NCBI RefSeq assembly: GCF_001682865.1
Contig: NZ_MAQX01000032.1
Span: 614,888 to 678,887 of the forward strand
Reading direction: 5' to 3'
Source: Bacillus sp. FJAT-26390
Lineage (GTDB): Bacteria > Bacillota > Bacilli > Paenibacillales > Paenibacillaceae
Length of the DNA stretch: 64,000 nucleotides
Positions within the stretch are counted from its first letter, which is position 1. Every line of letters starts with the position of its first letter. The notes below the pieces were generated by a model. It was given only the letters and a program-made list of their open reading frames with translations, searched no databases and was not told the origin of the DNA. Shown here piece by piece: positions 61,536 to 64,000 of this stretch. The position numbers and the translations under genes were made by a program.

Positions 61536-63734
61536 TTAGGAGACGACGTTATTTTTCTTTTTGTGCAATAAAGTCATCAAAGCCGGCAGCAGCATGCCTC
61601 TAACGAGGAATGTATCGATAAGGATGCCTAGCGCCATCATGAAGCCGAAGAGAAATAGCTCCTGAAGCGGCTGAGTCATTAGCACCGCGAACGTCGCAGC
61701 GAGAATAATGCCTGCTGACGAGATCACCCCGCCGGTTGATGCGACCGCAAGCTGCACGGCCTTCCGCCATGGATGACGGGCTGCCTCCTCCTGCACTCTT
61801 GATACGAGCATGATGTTGTAATCGACGCCAAGCGCAACCATAAATACAAAGCTGTACATCGGCAATCGGTAGCTGATCGTCTCATAGCCAAGCAAGGTGT
61901 GGAACACGCCCCAGCTTAAGCCAAGCGTTGCCGCATAGGATAATAAAATCGTGATCATCATAGATAAAGCTAGCTTGATCGAGCCCGTCTGCCAAGCAAG
62001 CATAATTAAAATAAGAAGCGTAATGAGTCCGAAAACAACGAGCGTATCCTGCTTGTTCATCGCCCTGACGTCTACCTGCTCAGCCGTTTGGCCGGCGAAT
62101 TGCAGCGACTGCTGCGCCGGATCGAAGCCGCTGGCACGAAGCAAGGATTCGCTCTCCTTTTGCCAGTGCTCCACAACATCCAATGCTTCTTGATCATAGG
62201 GATTTGTTTTCAAAATTAACTGCAGCCGCACCGAATGCTTATCTACCGACAATGCATCGGAAGGAACAGCATCAACCTTGGTCATATCCGGGCTTACGGA
62301 TGCGACATCGCCTTGCTTTAGCATTTCCTCGGTTAACGAGCGCAGCTTATTGCCAAATGAAGCATCCGATTCAATATCCTTCGCGTTGTTCACCAGCAGC
62401 GTGACGGGAGCAAGCTCGCCTGGCGGATAGTGCTGCTCCAGCAGCTCGAATCCTTGGCGGGAGCCCAGCTTCTCCGGAAATGATTTCATCAGATTAAAGG
62501 AGAAGCTAACTCCAACGCTGTTGATTGCAGCAAGCAGCAGCAGAACAAGCAAAATGCCCGCAACACGCTTTGGCTTGGTCGTAACGAAATCGCCGATTTT
62601 TGTCCACAGGCGGTTGCGTTTGTGCTTGCTAGCTGGCAGCGGCTGCGCTTTCGGCACGAACGGCCAAAATGCCTTGCGGCCTAGCAGCGCGAACACCGCA
62701 GGGACAAGCGTTAGTCCCGCCAGCAAAATAACGGCAACTGCCATCGCAAACACCGGCGCAAACCCGCGGTACGGCTGGAACGTAGCGGCGAACAACGCCA
62801 GCATCGCAAGCAGCACCGTTCCTCCGCTGAAGAGGATCGGCTCGGAGACATGCTTCATCGCGGATTCCATCGCCGTATATTTGCTCTGCGTCCCCAACAG
62901 CTCCTCGCGATAACGAGAAAATACGAATAAACAATAATCGGTAATAACGGCGAATAATAAAATCATCATAATCGATAGCGATTGCTTATCAATGAGGAAC
63001 AAGCCTGCTTTGCCCGCAAGCCCAATCAAGCGGTCTACGACGGCATATACAAGTCCTGCCGCCGCAAGCGGAATAATGGCAAGCAGCGGCGACCGGTAGA
63101 TCGCAACGAGCAAAATAAGAATAAGCACGACCGTAGCAAGCATTAATACGATGTCGGCATTGCGAAAGAGCGTGAGCGTATCAGCGGAGATCGCCGCTGG
63201 ACCCGTTAGCTCAAGCTGGACATCCGCAGCGCCGGTAAGCTTCCATTTGTCTCTGATCGCATCGAGATCAGCCAGCACTTGATCCGATTCCGTATGCTCC
63301 TTAAGCGTAACAGGAAGCAGCAGCGTCGTATGATCTTCGGATAGCAGCTTCTCCTGCGCAGGGGCAGGCATTTTATGAAATGGCATCGCTTTGTCTATAT
63401 TAGCCGGCTTCGAATCCGAAGAAAGCCATTCGCTAAGCCCCGATATGCTACTCAGCTGCTCGGCTGTTAGCGTCTGTTTATTATGGAAAACGAGCAGCGC
63501 CGGCAGCCCTTCCGCTGAAGGGAATTGCTCATCCACGAGGCGCTGCGCCTGCTGTGCCGGATTATTGCCGCTGGCACTGCCCTCGCCTGCGCTCACTCCG
63601 TATTCCTTCGCACCTGGAGCGGCAAAGCTAAGCGCTACAGCAAGCAGCACCCAGCACAACAAGCTTATTTTGGCCCCCCGCGGGCTGCACACGTATTGAA
63701 TCACCTTTTGCAATGGCCTAATGTTCATGTTCAT
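61536..63734 (-). CDS. MMPL/RND-family membrane transporter (YdfJ-like)
   Basis: A 732-residue membrane transporter with the duplicated layout of the MMPL family: helix 1, a large extracytoplasmic loop with QRLVDEQFPSAEGLPALLVF (about 65-85), five helices, then the same arrangement again (SFSFNLMKSFPEKLGSRQGFELL). Conserved helix-4 sequences are seen as TDYCLFVFSRYREE and GVDYNIMLVSRVQEE, with the Asp-Tyr pairs of the proton relay. Members export lipids, drugs or fatty acids. ATG 63734 is only 2-3 nt from GGAGG, so ATG 63728 may be the real start. A histidine kinase gene lies upstream in the same direction. Confidence 0.9.
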   Translation of the reverse strand: MNMNIRPLQKVIQYVCSPRGAKISLLCWVLLAVALSFAAPGAKEYGVSAGEGSASGNNPAQQAQRLVDEQFPSAEGLPALLVFHNKQTLTAEQLSSISGLSEWLSSDSKPANIDKAMPFHKMPAPAQEKLLSEDHTTLLLPVTLKEHTESDQVLADLDAIRDKWKLTGAADVQLELTGPAAISADTLTLFRNADIVLMLATVVLILILLVAIYRSPLLAIIPLAAAGLVYAVVDRLIGLAGKAGLFLIDKQSLSIMMILLFAVITDYCLFVFSRYREELLGTQSKYTAMESAMKHVSEPILFSGGTVLLAMLALFAATFQPYRGFAPVFAMAVAVILLAGLTLVPAVFALLGRKAFWPFVPKAQPLPASKHKRNRLWTKIGDFVTTKPKRVAGILLVLLLLAAINSVGVSFSFNLMKSFPEKLGSRQGFELLEQHYPPGELAPVTLLVNNAKDIESDASFGNKLRSLTEEMLKQGDVASVSPDMTKVDAVPSDALSVDKHSVRLQLILKTNPYDQEALDVVEHWQKESESLLRASGFDPAQQSLQFAGQTAEQVDVRAMNKQDTLVVFGLITLLILIMLAWQTGSIKLALSMMITILLSYAATLGLSWGVFHTLLGYETISYRLPMYSFVFMVALGVDYNIMLVSRVQEEAARHPWRKAVQLAVASTGGVISSAGIILAATFAVLMTQPLQELFLFGFMMALGILIDTFLVRGMLLPALMTLLHKKKNNVVS

Positions 63735-63799
63735 GTCCTCCTATTCTGTCCTTCTCCTGCATTATCGAATAGGAACATGAACGAATGATGAACGGAACA

Positions 63800-64000
63800 T
63801 TACAAACGCGGAAGCGTGACCGTAACAGTCGTGCCGGCAGCAGGCTGGCTTTGGACGTGAATCGCGCCTTGATGAAGGGCAACTAATTTATGAACGATGG
63901 AGAGCCCAAGGCCGCTGCCTGCCGAAGAACGGCCGCGGGCCTTGTCCGCTTTATAGAAGCGGTCAAATATATGCGGGAGGTCCTCCTCCGCTATTCCAAT
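63800..64000 (-). CDS. Sensor histidine kinase, C-terminal fragment
   Basis: The last 66 residues of a histidine kinase, cut by the right edge. The ATPase domain is visible: IFDRFYKADKARG (F-box region), GSGLGLSIVHKL (G2 box) and a final strand, AGTTVTVTLPRL, before the TAA stop at 63800-63802. It precedes the MMPL transporter gene by 65 nt in the same direction and may regulate it with a response regulator outside the window. Confidence 0.88.
   Translation of the reverse strand: MGIAEEDLPHIFDRFYKADKARGRSSAGSGLGLSIVHKLVALHQGAIHVQSQPAAGTTVTVTLPRL

Overview
The window looks like a chromosomal segment of a spore-forming, Gram-positive Paenibacillaceae bacterium, most likely Paenibacillus or a close relative. 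The evidence is a YheC/YheD spore-coat ATP-grasp protein, a Cse60-type sporulation protein, an IDEAL-domain protein, S-layer-homology (SLH) enzymes, copper-amine-oxidase 'stalk' domain proteins, and sugar ABC importers of the LplB/YtcP type with YesM/YesN-type two-component pairs. Ribosome binding sites are strong (GGAGG-like), and GTG and TTG starts are frequent. No rRNA, tRNA, CRISPR array, transposase or phage gene was seen.

Layout. 1-4229: a partial spore-coat gene, then a three-gene operon (adenylate-forming ligase, SbnA-like, SbnB-like) that should make L-2,3-diaminopropionate. 4277-10588 (minus): a sugar ABC importer with its own sensor kinase and response regulator. 10841-16448: small proteins and a peroxide-response block (OhrR, aldo/keto reductase, stress protein, glutathione peroxidase) with matching OhrR-like operators. 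16789-21326 (minus): a membrane-anchored alpha/beta hydrolase, histidyl-tRNA synthetase behind an attenuator-like leader, and a degenerate CPBP-family membrane protein. 21561-29079: a large SLH-anchored GH26 enzyme, a secreted cyclophilin lipoprotein, a GH43 lipoprotein and a DUF6143 protein. 29129-34068 (minus): a sulfonate-type ABC importer with two permeases and a flavin monooxygenase, next to a TetR gene. 35038-37510: a TetR repressor and an SDR/hydrolase fusion that share an operator. 37584-41185 (minus): two tandem exported asparaginases, one with SLH domains. 41632-43072: small sporulation-type genes and a methyltransferase. 43109-51516 (minus): a four-gene operon with a cyclic-nucleotide-binding transporter, a CHASE2 adenylate cyclase, a FecR-domain protein and an NHL-repeat protein. 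51698-53747: a gene remnant, a DUF4395 protein and a YhdH-type reductase. 54314-61304 (minus): an AraC regulator, sugar ABC importer, sugar kinase and GH4 glycosidase. 61536-64000 (minus): an MMPL transporter behind a histidine kinase that is cut by the edge.

How the genes work together. Much of the window serves carbohydrate capture: cell-surface GH26 and secreted GH43 enzymes, two ABC importers with dedicated regulators, and an intracellular kinase plus GH4 hydrolase. Sulfur and nitrogen scavenging is served by the sulfonate importer with monooxygenase and by the two asparaginases.

The most interesting items are: (i) a leader before hisS that encodes a 15-residue peptide with two adjacent His codons, followed by four mutually exclusive hairpins, which reads as a ribosome-mediated attenuator in a phylum that normally uses T-boxes; (ii) the cAMP-type operon, in which a cyclase is encoded next to a cyclic-nucleotide-gated transporter; (iii) the minimal diaminopropionate operon with its own adenylating enzyme; (iv) paired operators that link OhrR to glutathione peroxidase and a TetR repressor to the SDR/hydrolase fusion; and (v) a four-copy 24-bp intergenic repeat.
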